64,000 nt of DNA from Chamaecyparis obtusa (GCA_027943335.1 BSBK01005139.1:186001-250000), one strand, 5' to 3'; counted from the stretch's first letter, positions 32,941 to 46,012 are shown. The notes: generated by a model from the letters alone, not told the origin. Translations and numbers: made by a program.

Positions 32941-34152
32941 GTACAATGCTTTAAAGAGGAGCAGCAAAGCTAAGTGAAGGAAACAGTCAATACTTCTCAT
33001 GGCATATAGATGCTATTGGAGAAAGCTGCAAATCAGAATGTAAGTTAGTAGCTCCATGAAAAGACAAGCCCAAGGCAGCTCACAATACAAGCAAGAATTG
33101 ACCATCAGGCATCATGTATAACAGCAAGTAGGGATGCACCAGAACAATGAAATGTTGCCAGTCATAATGAAAATGGAGCAGCAAGATGATACATACCATT
33201 TAAAGAGTAAAAGCAGCAGCAGTAAGAAAGTAAACTCAGTGGAGCTTCTAAGAGCAGTCACACATGTTAAAGGACTAATAGAAATGACCTTGTTAAAACC
33301 ACAATACTGTTATAAGATGATCAATCTCAGATTGTAACAGCTATGAACATGATCCAAGTGTTATCAAGGTACAGGACACTACATTATTATTGTCATGATA
33401 TCCAATGCAGTAGAGGGGTGAGATATACATGAAGCTTGAGTTTGATGCTTAGAACAGTAGAAGAATGTATCTTAATGTTGCTACAAAAGCATCCAATGAG
33501 GCACTGTCAAAAGAGCATAGAGAGGAAAACATTTAAAGAGTAGAAAGTCTCTGTAAATTCATGAAGGCAAAGGAATCCCCTATACAATGAGAATGTAACA
33601 TCAAAGGTAGGGGACTAATAATGGATAGAGGAGCCTTTTCACATAATGATCAGAGCAACATCATTATTACAGAGATGCTTGTAGAAGATACAAGTTTCCT
33701 GTCACATAATTTCAGGAGTATGCATATGACACAGTTGCATAATGAAATGACTAGAATCATAGTTGACTTTATCTTAATATGACAGTCTTGTAGCAAATGG
33801 TGAGAAGCATTAACGAAGAAGCTATGTATCATGAAAAGAGACTAATAATAGTGGTGCAAGGGTTTTCAAAGTCACCATCAATTAAGTTGTTACTATTTTT
33901 ATGAGCAGACCTTCATTCAGGAATACCGTGTATTCATTAAGAGCACTGCTATGTGGAACGTGCACAACAAAGATGGCATAGCTAAAGAACAAAAGCTAGA
34001 TGACTGGAGCTTTCAAATTTAATTATTATGTGAGATCTAGCTTTTATGTGATGTATTATCAAAGCTTATACGAGTAATAGATGGAGTTTTCATGTGCATG
34101 AAATCATCACATAAAGATCTGAGATAGTCTTTGGCATCATTAGGGGGAGTCT
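32941..34152 (+). other. non-coding remainder of the copia element
   Basis: No integrase, RT or RNase H motif in any frame. A weak protease-like MDRGAFSHNDQ at about 33617 could be a ruined DSGASxHMTG. A polypurine tract TTAGGGGGAGTC is at 34140-34151, but the sequence after it does not match the LTR start. The element is therefore 3'-truncated or rearranged. Confidence 0.5.
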
Positions 34153-35950
34153 CAACGTATTTGCTTTTTTCTGTGTAAAAAGAAAAACCAAATCATTACA
34201 GCATCTGTAGCGGCATAAAGCATTCATAGTGCTTGTTGAATTACAAAAAGGCATTGAAAATCACGGCCTTCGTCATAGAGAGCGCAGATTTATAACAGTT
34301 AATAATATATCAGGTATCATAGTTAAAGAATCATCTAAGGATGTATTTTTCTGTTAAATAAAGAATGAAATACTGCTGTCATGGAAGCATAACTCACATG
34401 TACATGAAAAATGCAGAGGCTCATATGAAGACTTATTACTTTGTGTAAAGATTTTTCAGAAAACGTCATTACCATGCTCCAGAATTCCATCGAAATTGTC
34501 CAAACCCTAAACATGTCGGCATCCCAGCAGCCAAGAAGTCAAAGTGCAAAAAAAGCAAAATGTTGGAGTTGCTTTGTTTTAGGTTTTCTTTGCCCTAAGA
34601 TGCTCGCGGAAGACTTAGGTCTTTGGCGTTTGTTTTTATTTTCTCCTTTGTTTTCTTTCAAGTCTGTGGGCTTGACCCCAAGTGTTAATGATAATAACAA
34701 TATTTAATGTTAATATTTGTTATTGTTGATTTTCTTTCAATCAAATATTAAAATTAAATATTGTTAATATTATTTTTATTTGCAGCATCCATTGTAATTA
34801 ATATTTGTATTATAGTAGTTTTATAAACTATAAGACAAATATTAATAAAAAGGATGCAATAAATTAGCATGTGCAAGAATTGCTAAGTCTTCGTGACTTA
34901 TTCAAGTAAATTAATGGATTTGAGAGCTTTTAGGAGGGTGGAGGAAGTCTTCTGACATATAGAGGGAATATAGGGTTTGTTGGAGGCAATTTAGGGTTTG
35001 TTCGAGTCCTTTTAGGGGGAGTTGGAGCATTTTCAGAAGCCTTCATGGTAGAAGGGTAAAGTGAAGAGACTTTTTCTTCTTTTGAACTACTTTTGGAGTT
35101 GTTTGGGTGGCTCGTTTTTAGGCTTTTTTGTTGAATCCGACCAAGGGGATTGAGTTCCTATTTTTATGCCACTGTTTTGGAGGAGATATAAGGTAAAACT
35201 TTATTTGTTTGAAGTTAGTTCTTGATTATGTAGATTGGTGGCCTTAGTGACTTTTGACAGTCCTTTGTTCAGTTTTGGCATACTTTTGTAACTCACCTTT
35301 ACATGAAATATAGTGACAGGCCTTTTTGGAGATAAATAATTTTGAGTTGTTGTTGCCTTTTCTCTTTCTTGCTTCATTGTGTGCTTTATTAGGTGATTGA
35401 TAGTGTTATTAGAGAATATCTTATTCCTTATAATCTTGTCTCATTTTCAGTACCTTTCTGTGAGAGATATATTTATTTGCAGTGTTGGGTTGATATTTTG
35501 CAACCGACAGTTTTGGGAAAAAAATCCAGTCGCAAAATAGGTATACCAGCTACAACGTATGAGACAATGTCTCTCCTACCTTAAAGGGAAGGCTCCCCCT
35601 TCTCATCGTTCCTTGGATCAACTCAAGGTAAGCAAGAAGTTAAGAGATTATCAAATAGGATGTTACAAATATTCCTTCTTATCTTTCAAGAAGGAATCCA
35701 CTTACCCGAATAACAAGTAATGGGCAAAACTTTAATCTCTAAACTAAACTTCTATCTAAAAGCTGGAAATAGTGATACCGATAAACCAACACCAACTCAC
35801 ACGTTGATTGAAAAGCGTACCGACTTGGCTGTAAGGCCTGTTTATCTAATCTATAAGAAATACTTCTACCATTGGGGCGCACAGACTTCCAGAAGTAGAA
35901 ACTTTCTAACTATTCTAACAAAGTGCATGAAAATAAGATGGTAATATAAC
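34153..35950. other. unassigned AT-rich DNA
   Basis: No gene recognised. A polypurine TTTTAGGGGGAGTTGG at about 35007 recalls a retrotransposon 3' end. ATATTAAT-rich sequence fills 34690-34860. Confidence 0.4.
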
Positions 35951-35952
35951 CT

Positions 35953-36145
35953 ACAGTCACAGCTTCTAGTTTTATATTACCACAACCGCTCCCAGTCACA
36001 ACTTCGGCTCCGATTGTCTTTGATATTCACTTTCCTCTTAATAAAACACAAGAATAACATAAATATAAAGATAGTAAAACCAAATTGCAGTCAGAGCTTC
36101 CAATTTGATTCACCACAATTGCACTCAGTCACAGCTTCAGCGCCA
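35953..36145. repeat. CAGTCACAGCTTC degenerate repeat
   Basis: CAGTCACAGCTTC or a one- or two-base variant occurs at about 35954, 35993, 36089 and 36125, each followed 10-20 bases later by a short AATTTG/GATTGT-like block. Four copies in under 200 bases is more than expected, but the unit is loose. Confidence 0.5.
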
Positions 36146-36456
36146 ATTGTTTCTTTCTATTTATTTTTCTCCAAAATAGTACTACACAATGACAGTTATG
36201 CTTGCACAAGTTTGGTAGAGCTTTCTTGCATAAAATAAAGATGGTTTTTACAATGAGAGGGTCATTCCTTTTATAGGAAAAGAAATGAGGAGGAAAAAGT
36301 GGGAGCAACTCAACCACTTTGACCCAATAAAACTAGGTGAGAAGAATTATTGGATTATATGTCATGAGGACATGCAATTGAATTACATGCAATTGTATCA
36401 CATGCAATTCATCTTCTCCAATCTACAAAGCATGAAAACTAAAACAAAAAAGTGAA

Positions 36457-38232
36457 TCAATCCTTGAAACTATCAAGGAAGGCCTTATATTTGGCAATAC
36501 AATCATGAACCATAGGAAGATCTAGAATCTTCATTGTCTCTAAAATGGCTTCAACCGTAATTGCATTCGTATGTGCTGATTTCACAACTTTGTAATCATC
36601 TGCAAGAGAATCCCTTAAGTGTTTTGCCACAAATTTATATGCAGCAAATTTGTTCATTGTCTGTGCTCCAAATTCTTTAGAATCAAAATCAGCATTAACT
36701 CTGTCAGTATATTCTATAGTCATTTCCTCTTCAGTGAAGAGGTTATCATCTCTGGTAAGAACTTCACATCCTATTTGCCTGAGATTACTGGTGACGTCCA
36801 CTTCTACTGCCTGACAACTCTCTAGCTCCCCTTGTAGCTTTGTCAAAAGCTTTTCCATTTCATGAACTTTGTGCTCCATGAGTCCCTGATATTGGTAGAA
36901 CATGTTCATGGATGGAATGATGTTATATGAGACAAAAACATCTAAATCACTGTTCGCCATCTGCTCCCAAGTGCTTAGGTCTTCTTTCAGGATGCTGATG
37001 TCTTGGCTGAAGGAAGCAATCATGTCATGGAGTCTTTCCTCAACTTCTCTGATACGTTCAAGGACTTTGTGCGCATTTTTGATTGATTGAATTCCAGCTG
37101 AGACAACTTCTTCGAACCAAGCCTTTGCTGTTTCTGCTCTCCTGTTTACTTGAGCCGTTTGTTATGGAATGGTCACGGATTGAGATGTTTGTTGACGAAT
37201 AATCTCATGAAGACGAGCATTCTCCTGCTTTAATGAATTCTTCTTTTCCTAGAGCTCATGATTTCTTTTTGACACGTTCGAGAGTGCATCTTGAGCATCC
37301 TGCAAACATCCCAGCCGTGATTGTTTACCAAGTTCAACCTTGGTGTTCTTTTAATCAGAGCGAGTAAGCTCTTCAATTGGTTTATCTACCAAGGGTTCTG
37401 CAATTTCAGCATATTTGGTCTTCTCAGAATCAACCACGATTCTTGAGACAACCTTGGCCTTTGAGGTTTCAGATTTACCCTTCTTGGTAGAGAAATCATC
37501 TAAGGGTAATGTGACCTTTCTTCTTTTCATGGTGATATTTCCCAACCATGCTGGCAAACTGAAACCCTTCTCAGCTGTGCTTGGACTAGTGATCGTGGTA
37601 GGCATTGATCCTGATTGTATCTCTGTTGTCATGGTACACGCCTCCATTTGCACAGTAGAAATCACAGGTGTTCTTTGAGATGACTCCATCATGAATGTTT
37701 CAAAACTTGCAACCGAAGTATCAAGTTGGGAAACTTGACGTTTCGTGAGAGCTTGGAAATCACCAAAAACATTTGTGAAATTCTCACAATGCCCTACTGT
37801 GAGGATGGAAGGAGCTGCAGAAGAGATGGAAAATGCAGACATGTTCACCTCCGAAATAGCAATAGTAGGTGTGAATACAGTGGAGAGTGAATCCACATCA
37901 TTATCTACAACATCTAGAAATGGCTCTTCCTGATTAGATGGATCCTCACTGTTTGGTAACTGAGGAGGAGATATGATCATTATTTCTCCTTCATCGAATT
38001 CTTCCTCTTGCAGGGGTGATTGAAAAGAACCTAAGGATGGATTTGACCCTTTTTCTCCTTTGAGTGTAAACTTGATTGTTTTAACTGGTTGTGAAGAAGA
38101 TGAATCATCCTTGCTTTTGATTTCTACCTTAGATCTCTTTTCAATAGGACCAAAATGATTGTAGTCTACCCCAATTTTCGGATGTACTCTCTTGAGGCCT
38201 TTGCGTTTCAGCCATTTGTTTGTATTCATCAA
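36457..38232 (-). pseudogene. unrecognised long gene, C-terminal part
   Basis: Two open blocks on the minus strand, 37351-38232 (293 residues) and 36457-37023 (188 residues), joined by a stretch (37024-37350) that stays largely in a protein-like frame with two stops. The first is low in structure: KDDSSSSQPVKTIKFTLKG, an acidic EEEFDEGE segment, long Ser/Thr-rich runs and basic MKRRKVT. The second is rich in Glu, Leu and Lys with heptad-like spacing, suggesting coiled coil (HKVHEMEKLLTKLQGELESC), and ends AKYKAFLDSFKD. I do not recognise the family. Even composition over more than 450 residues and continuity with 38230-38877 and 46266-46973 show a real gene once lay here. It could be host-derived or a transposon accessory frame. 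Confidence 0.55.
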
Positions 38233-38877
38233 AATGGATTGGAATCTATCGAAGACAAAATTCCTTCAATCTATTGCCATTGAATAGGAAAAGGGACAAG
38301 CTTTTCAAACTGAGTATTGTAATACTTTGGATCGAAGACCAAACCATCATCGTTGACCTCAAAGCCTTTTGGGATCTCGATCATATTAAGATCAGTGATT
38401 TTCGTGAGTCTACATTAATCCATTCTCATGATGTCTACCTCAGTGCGCAAGTCAATCCACACATCTTCCATGCGATGAACATGGGTGAAGGCCCTTTTGA
38501 TTTTTAGAATGCATCCCTCGATAATCGAAGTCAGATCTAGCTTTGAATTTCTTCAATGTAATAAGTTGAAGTTCTACTTCCATAGCTTTTTCTTTATACA
38601 CTGAATTGAGTGTATATTGACCAATTTGGAGGGGTTTGGCAGTGGTGATACTGAAACCTGCCCTATGTTGACTGCGCTGGTATGATTGAACTTCCACAAG
38701 ATGCCTTGCCTTCTCCATGAGGATTATCCTATCGGTAGGATATCTTGGTAAGGTATAGGGTTCTCCTCGAAAATAACCAACTCTCAAATAGGTAAAAGCT
38801 GGAAATTGTAGGAAGATACACCCAAATTGATTTATCTTCTCCCAAGCCTCATGTGATAGTCTCTTAATTGCCAATTC
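38233..38877 (-). pseudogene. unrecognised long gene, middle part
   Basis: The minus-strand frame reads LAIKRLSHEAWEKINQFG, FLQFPAFTYLRVGYFRG, RYPTDRIILMEKARHLVEV and PLQIGQYTLNSVYKEKAMEV. Past a frame break at about 38450 it continues as LNMIEIPKGFEVNDDGL and FEKLVPFPIQWQ. The natural frame begins at 38877; residues before LAIK in the longer open frame (to 38976) come from the inserted copia LTR. Across that insertion, the frame at 46009 ends in DK, a stop, then L, and resumes here in phase as LAIKRLS, so this is the direct continuation of 46013-46973. Confidence 0.6.
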
Positions 38878-40217
38878 TGACAGTCCCAACCGGTGCTGAG
38901 AGGGGAGGGGTGAATAAGCACCTCTAAAAGCTTCTTGCTTTAAATCCAGTGAAGTAAACTTACAGCAGAAAGGCAAACAAATTTAAGCATATAATAACAG
39001 TAAGTAAACAATCACATAGTGACACCAGATTTATCACGTGGAAACCCGGTTAGGGTGAGAACCATGGTGTGAAGAGACCTCACAAATTTTGTACTTTTCT
39101 AGAGTACGCCCTGTTAGGAGCCTTTTCGGGTAAAGGATCAAAACGCATTGTTAGATGCAACCCGGTTAAGGGATTTGTTACAATGAGGCCAGTTAGTGCC
39201 TGCCTAGTTAAAGGACTTTGAACACCTTGAAAGATGTCACCCGGTGAAGGGATTTGATACAAGGGACCTGTTAGAGTCCACCCAAATACTGAGATTTAAC
39301 TATTGTAATTGCTAGAGAACAATAGAAGGATTGATCTTTTACAGATGGCTATGCATAGCCTGATAAGATCTTTGTTTGTGCTCAATTGAGAAGCATCACC
39401 GGTCACTACAGGTGTCTTCTCCTCTACTATTGTGCTTCTCTGCACAATCTTCTTTCTCACTTCTTCTTTCTTCTTTTCACCCCTGACTTATTTTCAGCAT
39501 ACAGGTTCACTCTTTTACTTGGCAGAATGAAGGCAACTTCTATTTGCCTTAGGCAGAAGAATATATAGGGTCCTATCCCTAATTGTACTCATTATGCATG
39601 ACCTAATTACAGATCCTTATCGGATTCATTAGGCAGTGGAGTACTAGTTCATTGAGGAAACATCCGATGCATGCCCTTGCTTTATTTGTCTAATGAAGAA
39701 AGCAGTAGTTGCGTGTCAAGCAACTTTCCTTCATAGAAGATAACGGTTTGATTTAAAGCCATTGATTTCGGCTTTAAATCCTCCAGACTCGCCTCAAACC
39801 GATCGCCAATTTAACTCAAAGACTTCCGGATTTAGTGCAGAAAATCTTGGTCAAAGAGTTGGTTGGAGCAGATAGATGACTATGACTTCCTTGGTGTATA
39901 CTGGAGTCATTAATATATTGGTTGAGTTATATATGCTGCAAACAGGTAAGAGTCTTTGACCTGTTATTGTCCCTTCCTTGGCTTACCGGTTGCAGGGTCC
40001 TTGGTTTGCTATCCCTTGCTTGGCTTACCGGTTGCACTGTCCTCAGTTGTATTGTTGACACCAGTTAGCTATTGCTTTATCTGTACTTGTCTGCACCGGT
40101 TGTAGCTCGGTCCTCGGTTGATGCTGGAATCCTCTTTTCCTTAACTGTGTATATTGTCCGGAGGCTAAGGCTTTGTATAGTGACCAGTGGTATTTGCGTA
40201 CAGTCACAACTGTCTTG

Positions 40218-40222
40218 AATAC
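40218..40222. repeat. 5-bp target-site duplication AATAC, left copy
   Basis: Matches 45851-45855 exactly and fixes the gypsy insertion at 40223-45850. Confidence 0.9.
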
Positions 40223-41732
40223 TGTGAAGAACCCAACTAGCTCTTCCTGAATTTATTGCTCAAGTTGATATATTTGCAATTTTCAGTTCCAAAATACTTT
40301 CATAAAAACAATTATGATGAACTTCCACTAATTTCAAATAATCCAACCAAGACAATGGAATTTTCTCTAATCATTTATTATTTCCATTTTCAATTCAAAC
40401 AAGAGGCATTAACAATTTATTATCAATAAAATTAACAGCACCTGGCAATTTCCGAAAAGCTTTGTAAATGAAATATCCTCCAAAAATGTGACACCTTCTC
40501 AAAACTCCTAAGTCTCCAGCCTGTACAGTCACGACAGGTTGAAGAAAACGTGACTGGCTTGTGGTATTTGCAGCCCCAGCTGAATATAATAGCCCCGTGT
40601 CAGTCACGTGAGCAGGTTGATAAGAAACATGACCTGCCTGGCAATTTTGGGTCCCTTGCAGAATTAAATCTCACCCTTGGAAGTCACGTGAATCAGTAAT
40701 GGAGGTGTTGTAGCCTCCTTGACCCTTATGCAAACAACTGTAGCACCATACGACAGTCATAGGAGGTATGAAGACTGCCTTAAACCCAAATGCAGGAGTC
40801 TTCTGGTAATGTACGGCTAGAAACAGTCATGTGCTGGATCCCTTGTGTAATTCGCACACCACTTTCTTGATTGCAGCACCAGTAATTAAGATACAACAAT
40901 AAAATCGAACCTCAGCATTTAACAATTTAGAATCCTTGAGAACAAATTGATTCGCCTGTAGAATAAACCTCACACAAATCTAGTATACATTAGCACCGGA
41001 TTTAATTCAGAATCAGAACGAGCTCTCTCCTGGAAGAAGACCAAGCTCAAAAATCTCAGAAGAACTCTCTCCAAAAATGAAGACCAAGCTCCAGAAACCC
41101 TAGCTTTTCCAAGCCAAGCAGAATTCTCACATAAACAATTTATCAAATCAACAATGGGTAATTGAAAGTGCTTTTTCGAGTTGTACTTACAGCTTTTTCG
41201 GAAAAAGCACAATTTCACTTTTTTTTCATATAAAAGGCTTTTAAATGATAATTTAACTTTATAACATTAAAGTTATAAAGTACTTAAGTTTTTAAATTAA
41301 AATACTTTAATTTAATAACGATAACTTGAAAAACAAAGCCATCGAATTTTGCTGACTGAAACAAACTCATTTCCGACGCCAGATCCCAAACGCCAACTGC
41401 TTTGCCAAAAATAACCCATTGCCAAAATTTGCTAGCTGCTAAAAATAGACTTACTATAAATAGTAATTCTCTCAAACTGGAGATTCCTTGAAGCTCGATC
41501 CTAAAACATTTGACACTCCGTGCAGACTCCCTGGCCATACCCAAAATACCACTTACTAAAAATAGTAAGTCGACCAAATTGACCTGAACGAAGAGCAGAC
41601 CTGGTAAACTGAATCTCTAGAATGGAATCCCAACATTGGCTCCTCAATCTGACCCTCTCTGACCACCTGATTAGCTTGCGAGGGTCGCCAAACCAAGCTA
41701 ATCCCAGAAGACGGAAAATCGGGGACATTACA
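40223..41732 (-). mobile_element. 3' LTR of gypsy element 1, 1510 bp
   Basis: In plus coordinates it starts TGTGAAGAACCCAACTAGCT and ends GGGGACATTACA. The palindrome ACTTACTAWAWATAGTAAGT occurs at about 41448-41470 (right arm decayed) and 41551-41571. Small frames inside (40395-40607 and 40970-41218) recur in the other LTR and are not genes. Confidence 0.85.
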
Positions 41733-41745
41733 GTCCTCCCCAAGA
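41733..41745 (-). other. gypsy polypurine tract
   Basis: The reverse complement reads CTTGGGGAGGAC directly before the 3' LTR; TTGCTTGAGGACAAGCAATC precedes it, as in the other gypsy elements here. Confidence 0.75.
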
Positions 41746-41782
41746 TTGCTTGTCCTCAAGCAATTAGGAAAAACACACAACA

Positions 41783-44280
41783 TCACAAACCACCTGGATC
41801 CCAAGGATGGTCATGAGTAATGTCCTGGTCCACCTCATACTCTTGTAAAGAAGTCAACAACATCAACAGTACCAACATCAGCAACTGGAAAACTGCCCTC
41901 AACCCCTGAACTGATGATGCTACAACAGGATCGCCACGTGGGAGAAACTCAACCGAGAGTAACTCACACGAGAGTAACTCAACCAACAAATTGGACTTAC
42001 TCCTAGTCTTCGAACTAATCAACGCATCATACCAGTCATAAAAGGGATGTGCTGAACTGTGTGACTGATAGACATCTTGAGCGTGAGGATCGAATGTGAA
42101 GCTATAAGCACTCCTCACCGTTTACACCCCTGAAAACTGATCAGCTACACTTGACTGGCCTCCTGCGCAATCTGCTTGATGAGTCGGTGCACAAATCGGA
42201 TCCCAAACATCATCAACATCATGATCGTACATCTCATGTAAGGGATCATCACTAAACTCAAACAGTGGATTGCGATAAGTCATGCCGACATCCACATCAA
42301 ATAAAGGGTTGTTCACAAGGTGAACAACACCCATCCACTGATCTGAGCCATAAAACAGTGAACTCTGAGAGACATGATATGTGATCGGCTCTACCTGTAT
42401 AGACTCATGTCTTTGTGAATCAACACTATCTATAGCACAAAAGGACATAGTGCGTAGACTCCCCTTAGAAATGCCCGACAACACATATTCTATGCCCTGG
42501 TACTCAAATTTGATCTGTATAGGGCTCACACTAAGGCAGAACTCCTTAATCTCCTGTATCCACTGCATCCCTAAAACTACATCCATCTCCCCCAAGTCAA
42601 ACACATAGAAATTAGCTATCAACTCATAATCGCCAAGAAATAAGGAGAGATCTCGGATGCGCTTGGTACATGTGAAATTGTAGCCATCGGCTACCTTGAC
42701 TCCAAACCCTGCAAACTCCTCTACCTGAAGCCCACACTGACTAACAAGTCGCTCATGAATAAAGTTGTGCGTGGCTCCAGTATCCAACATAGCAACATAG
42801 GGTTGTCCTTCCACTAATCCCTTCAGTCTGAAAGCATAGGGAAGTGGCACAGAGGTGGACAACACAATCGGAGATAGTTTGGCTTCAAGACCAAACTCTG
42901 GAGTAACTCTTTGCTCCTTTGCATCAAAACCAACAGTCTGATGAGAAGACTTAGCCTCGCTCTCACCAGAATAAACCCACATAGAGCGATTCGCCTTGCC
43001 CTTCAGCCTCATAGCACAAGTATGCTCTCTATCATAAGGCTCTTTGCACCAATAGCAAAGCTAGCTCCTCCTCAAATCCTCTCGTGTGGCATCATCAAGT
43101 CTACCTGCAGGCTTCTTCCTATCAACAACTGGTGGAGGTACCTCATCTGCAGGAGGAATAGTAGGACTGGGAGTAGACTTGCCTCGTGAAACAGAAGACT
43201 CAAGATTTCTTGCCTTATTCATAGCATCCCGTAAAGTAGGTGGATCCAGGGACTTGACCCATCCTTTGTACGGCTCTGACAAACCCTCTTGAACAACATG
43301 ACTTTCCTCCTCTCAGAGATGTCATATACCATGACTGATAGACGTTGAAACTCACTAATGAAGGCCTCAAGACCACCTGTCTCTCTCAGCTGAGCTAACT
43401 CTTTGAAATAGGTCTCAGGATCCTTCCGATCAAACGACTATCAATCTATCTACAAACTCCTGGTACTGCACAATATGATCATGATGTAGTGACACTAACC
43501 CATGATACCACCAATCATGAGCAACCCCATAAGCACAACAAATCGAATAGCGTCCTCCTCAGACATAGGACAAAGTGAAATATAACTGTCCAGCTTGTGG
43601 ACCCATGCTCTGGCTGTAGTCTTCCCACTTCCATCAAAGTGGTCTAAAGTCAACTTGCTGGTTGCCTACTTTAATTCATTCTGTCTAGGTCTCTGCCTCG
43701 TGTCAGGAGCTCGCCGGCCTTTGGAATGCTCACGCTTCTGCGTCAGATATTTGTCAAAATTTAAATTTCTTTTTAGTGCCTCAGGTAGAGCATCCCACTT
43801 TGCAAAATGTGCCACCATGTCATCAACAAATGGTGAAGGCTCTAGCTCAACACTAACTGCATCCAACTCTGGCCTCAAGAATGTCGGACGATGAGGCTTG
43901 TCATAAGTACCAGTATGATCAGCCCTGTAATCTCGCCTGTCATCAACTCGCTTGTCATTAGCTCGCCTGTTATCAACTCGCTTGTCATCAGCTCATGACC
44001 TATGTGAGCTGACTGAAACACTCCGCGCACTTCTATCTCTAGCACCTGGTAATGCCATGCGCTGTAACGTATCTGAAAGCTGTTGCAATACAGTTGCAAC
44101 GTGATGCTGACCATTTGCAATATTTCTGAAGGCATCTCTAGCCTCCCTGTCCATATCATTTCCGATATTATCCTTGTTTCTTGTCTGTTCATTTTGTGGG
44201 CCCTATTCATTATCTTCAGGAGGTGGTGAATTTCTATCCCTGCGGGTATAGTACCCTCCTGGTATAAATCTGTCTGCCAT
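41783..44280 (-). pseudogene. gag-protease polyprotein of gypsy element 1
   Basis: The start MADRFIPGGYYTRR is 39 bases after the primer site. In order: an Arg/Asp-rich N-terminus (44280-43990), a linker with LRPELDAVSVELEPSPFVDD (about 43810-43875), the gag core (about 43280-43660, frameshifted), a Pro-rich segment and zinc knuckle (about 43030-43060, first cysteine region broken by a stop), then 42122-43012 with the protease motif AMLDTGATHNFIHERLVSQC (about 42730-42790), FDLGEMDVVLGMQWIQEI, NPLFEFSDDPLHEMYDHDVD and VWDPI. The C-terminal piece 41783-42118 ends DITHDHPWDPGGL at the polypurine tract. It carries several stops and frameshifts. The protein would form the particle and cleave itself; the role of the C-terminal extension is unknown. 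Confidence 0.8.
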
Positions 44281-44318
44281 TATTTAATTTCATACCCCTT
44301 CAAGATGGCAAGATCAGT

Positions 44319-44330
44319 GCTCTGATACCA
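44319..44330 (-). promoter_or_regulatory. primer-binding site, initiator tRNA-Met type
   Basis: The reverse complement reads TGGTATCAGAGC, one base from the 5' LTR. Confidence 0.9.
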
Positions 44331-44331
44331 C

Positions 44332-45850
44332 TGTGAAGAACCCAACTAGCTCTTCTTGAATTTATTGCTCAAGTTGATATATTTGCAATTTTCGTTTACA
44401 AAATACTTTCATAAAAACAATTATGATGAACTTCCACTAATTTCAAATAATCCAACCAAGACAATGGAATTTTCTCTAATCATTTATTATTTCCATTTTC
44501 AATTCAAACAAGAGGCATTAACAATTTATTATCAATAAAATTAACAGCACCTGGCAATTTCCGAAAAGCTTTGTAAATGAAATGTCCTCCAAAAACGTGA
44601 CACCTTCTCAAAACTCCCAAGTCTCCAGCCTGTACAGTCACGATAGGTTGAAGAAAACGTGACTGGCTTGTGGTATTTGCAGCCCCAGCAGAATATAACA
44701 GCCCCGTGTCAGTCACGTGAGCAGGTTGATAAGAAATGTGACCTGTCCTGGCAATTTCGGGTCCCTTGCAGAATTAAATCTCACCCCTGGAAGTCACGTG
44801 AATCAGTAATGGAGGTGTTGTAGCCTCCTTGACCCTTATGCAAACAGCTGTAGCACCATACGGCAATCATAGGAGGTATGAAGACTGCCTTAAACCCAAA
44901 CGCAGGAGTCTTCTGGTAATGTACGGCTAGAAACAGTCATGTGCTGGATCCTTTGCATAATTCGCACACCACTTTCTTGATTGCAGCACCAGTAATTAAG
45001 ATACAACAATAAAATCGAACCTCAACATTTAACAATTCAGAATCCTTGAGAACAAATTGATTCGCTTATAGAATAAACCTCACACAAATCCAGTATACAT
45101 CAGCACTGGATTTAATTTAGAATCAGGACGAGCTCTCTCCTGGAAGAAGACCAAGCTCAAAAATCTCAGAAGAACTCTCTCCAAAAATGAAGACCAAGCT
45201 CTAGAAACCCTAGCTTTTCCAAGCCAAGCAGAATTCTCACATAAACAATTTATCAAATCAACAATGGGTAATTGAAAGTGCTTTTTCGAGTTGTACTTAT
45301 AGCTTTTTCGGAAAAGGCACAATTTCACTTTTTTTCATATAAAAGGCTTTTAAATGATAATTTCACTTTATAAAATTAAAGTTATAAAGTACTTAAGTTA
45401 TTAAATTAAAATACTTTAATTTAATAACAATAACTTTAAAAACAAAGCCACCGAATTTTGCTGACTGAAACAAACTCATTTCCGACACCAGAGCCCAAAC
45501 GCCAACTGCCCTGCTGGAAATAACCCATTTCCAAAATTTGCCAGCTGCTAAAAATAGACTTACTATAAATAGTAAGTCTCTCGAACTAGAGATTCCCTAA
45601 CGCTCGATCCTAAAACATCTGACACTCCATGCAGACACCCTACTAATCATGGCCATACCCAAAAGACCACTTACTAAAAATAGTAAGTCGACCAAATTGA
45701 CCCGAATGAAGAGCAGACCTGGTAAATTGAATCTCCAGAATGGAATCCCAACATTGGCTCCTCAATCTGACCCCCTTTGACCACCTGATTAGCTTGCGAT
45801 GGTCGCCAAACCAAGGTAATCCCAGAAGATGGAAAATCGGGGACATTACA
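44332..45850 (-). mobile_element. 5' LTR of gypsy element 1, 1519 bp
   Basis: Closely similar to 40223-41732 throughout. Palindromes at about 45557-45578 (intact) and 45669-45689. Confidence 0.85.
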
Positions 45851-45855
45851 AATAC
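45851..45855. repeat. 5-bp target-site duplication AATAC, right copy
   Basis: Matches 40218-40222. Confidence 0.9.
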
Positions 45856-46012
45856 TGGCACCATCGGCCAAACCATCTTTCTTTCATCTAGATCTCCTTG
45901 GATCTTTAGACTGTGTAGAGATGACAAGTCTCTATACTCCTTTTGCCAATCAATGACAATACTTGTACCGGTAGTAGGCTTAGCGGTTACCATCACTTGA
46001 TGCCAACAAATT

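Larger units (their letters stand above)
40223..45850 (-). mobile_element. non-autonomous gypsy element 1 (gag-protease only, 5.6 kb)
   Basis: LTRs 40223-41732 and 44332-45850, primer-binding site, polypurine tract and a perfect TSD mark a complete insertion on the minus strand. The 2.6 kb between the LTRs holds only gag, zinc knuckle, aspartic protease and an acidic C-terminal extension; there is no RT, RNase H or integrase and no gap where they might have been. It needs enzymes from another gypsy element. Layout matches the element at 54368-59532, so the short form is a family trait. Known analogues are the TR-GAG non-autonomous elements of plants. Confidence 0.85.
38878..46008 (-). mobile_element. 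solo copia LTR, split by a gypsy insertion
   Basis: Left part 38878-40222 starts TGACAGTCCCAACCGGTGCT, matching the LTR start at 14375 in the same orientation. Right part 45856-46008 ends TTGATGCCAACA, matching the LTR end at 15748. Together they make about 1.5 kb, one LTR, with no internal copia sequence between. Flanking 5-mers are AATTC (38873-38877) and AATTA (46009-46013), a target duplication with one change. A solo LTR forms when the two LTRs of an element recombine and delete the middle. It sits in the reading frame of the unrecognised long gene. Confidence 0.8.

Noticed and set aside
40395..45328. Identical small open frames in both LTRs of gypsy element 1
   Set aside because: They are duplicated only because the LTRs are; they have no start context or family match.
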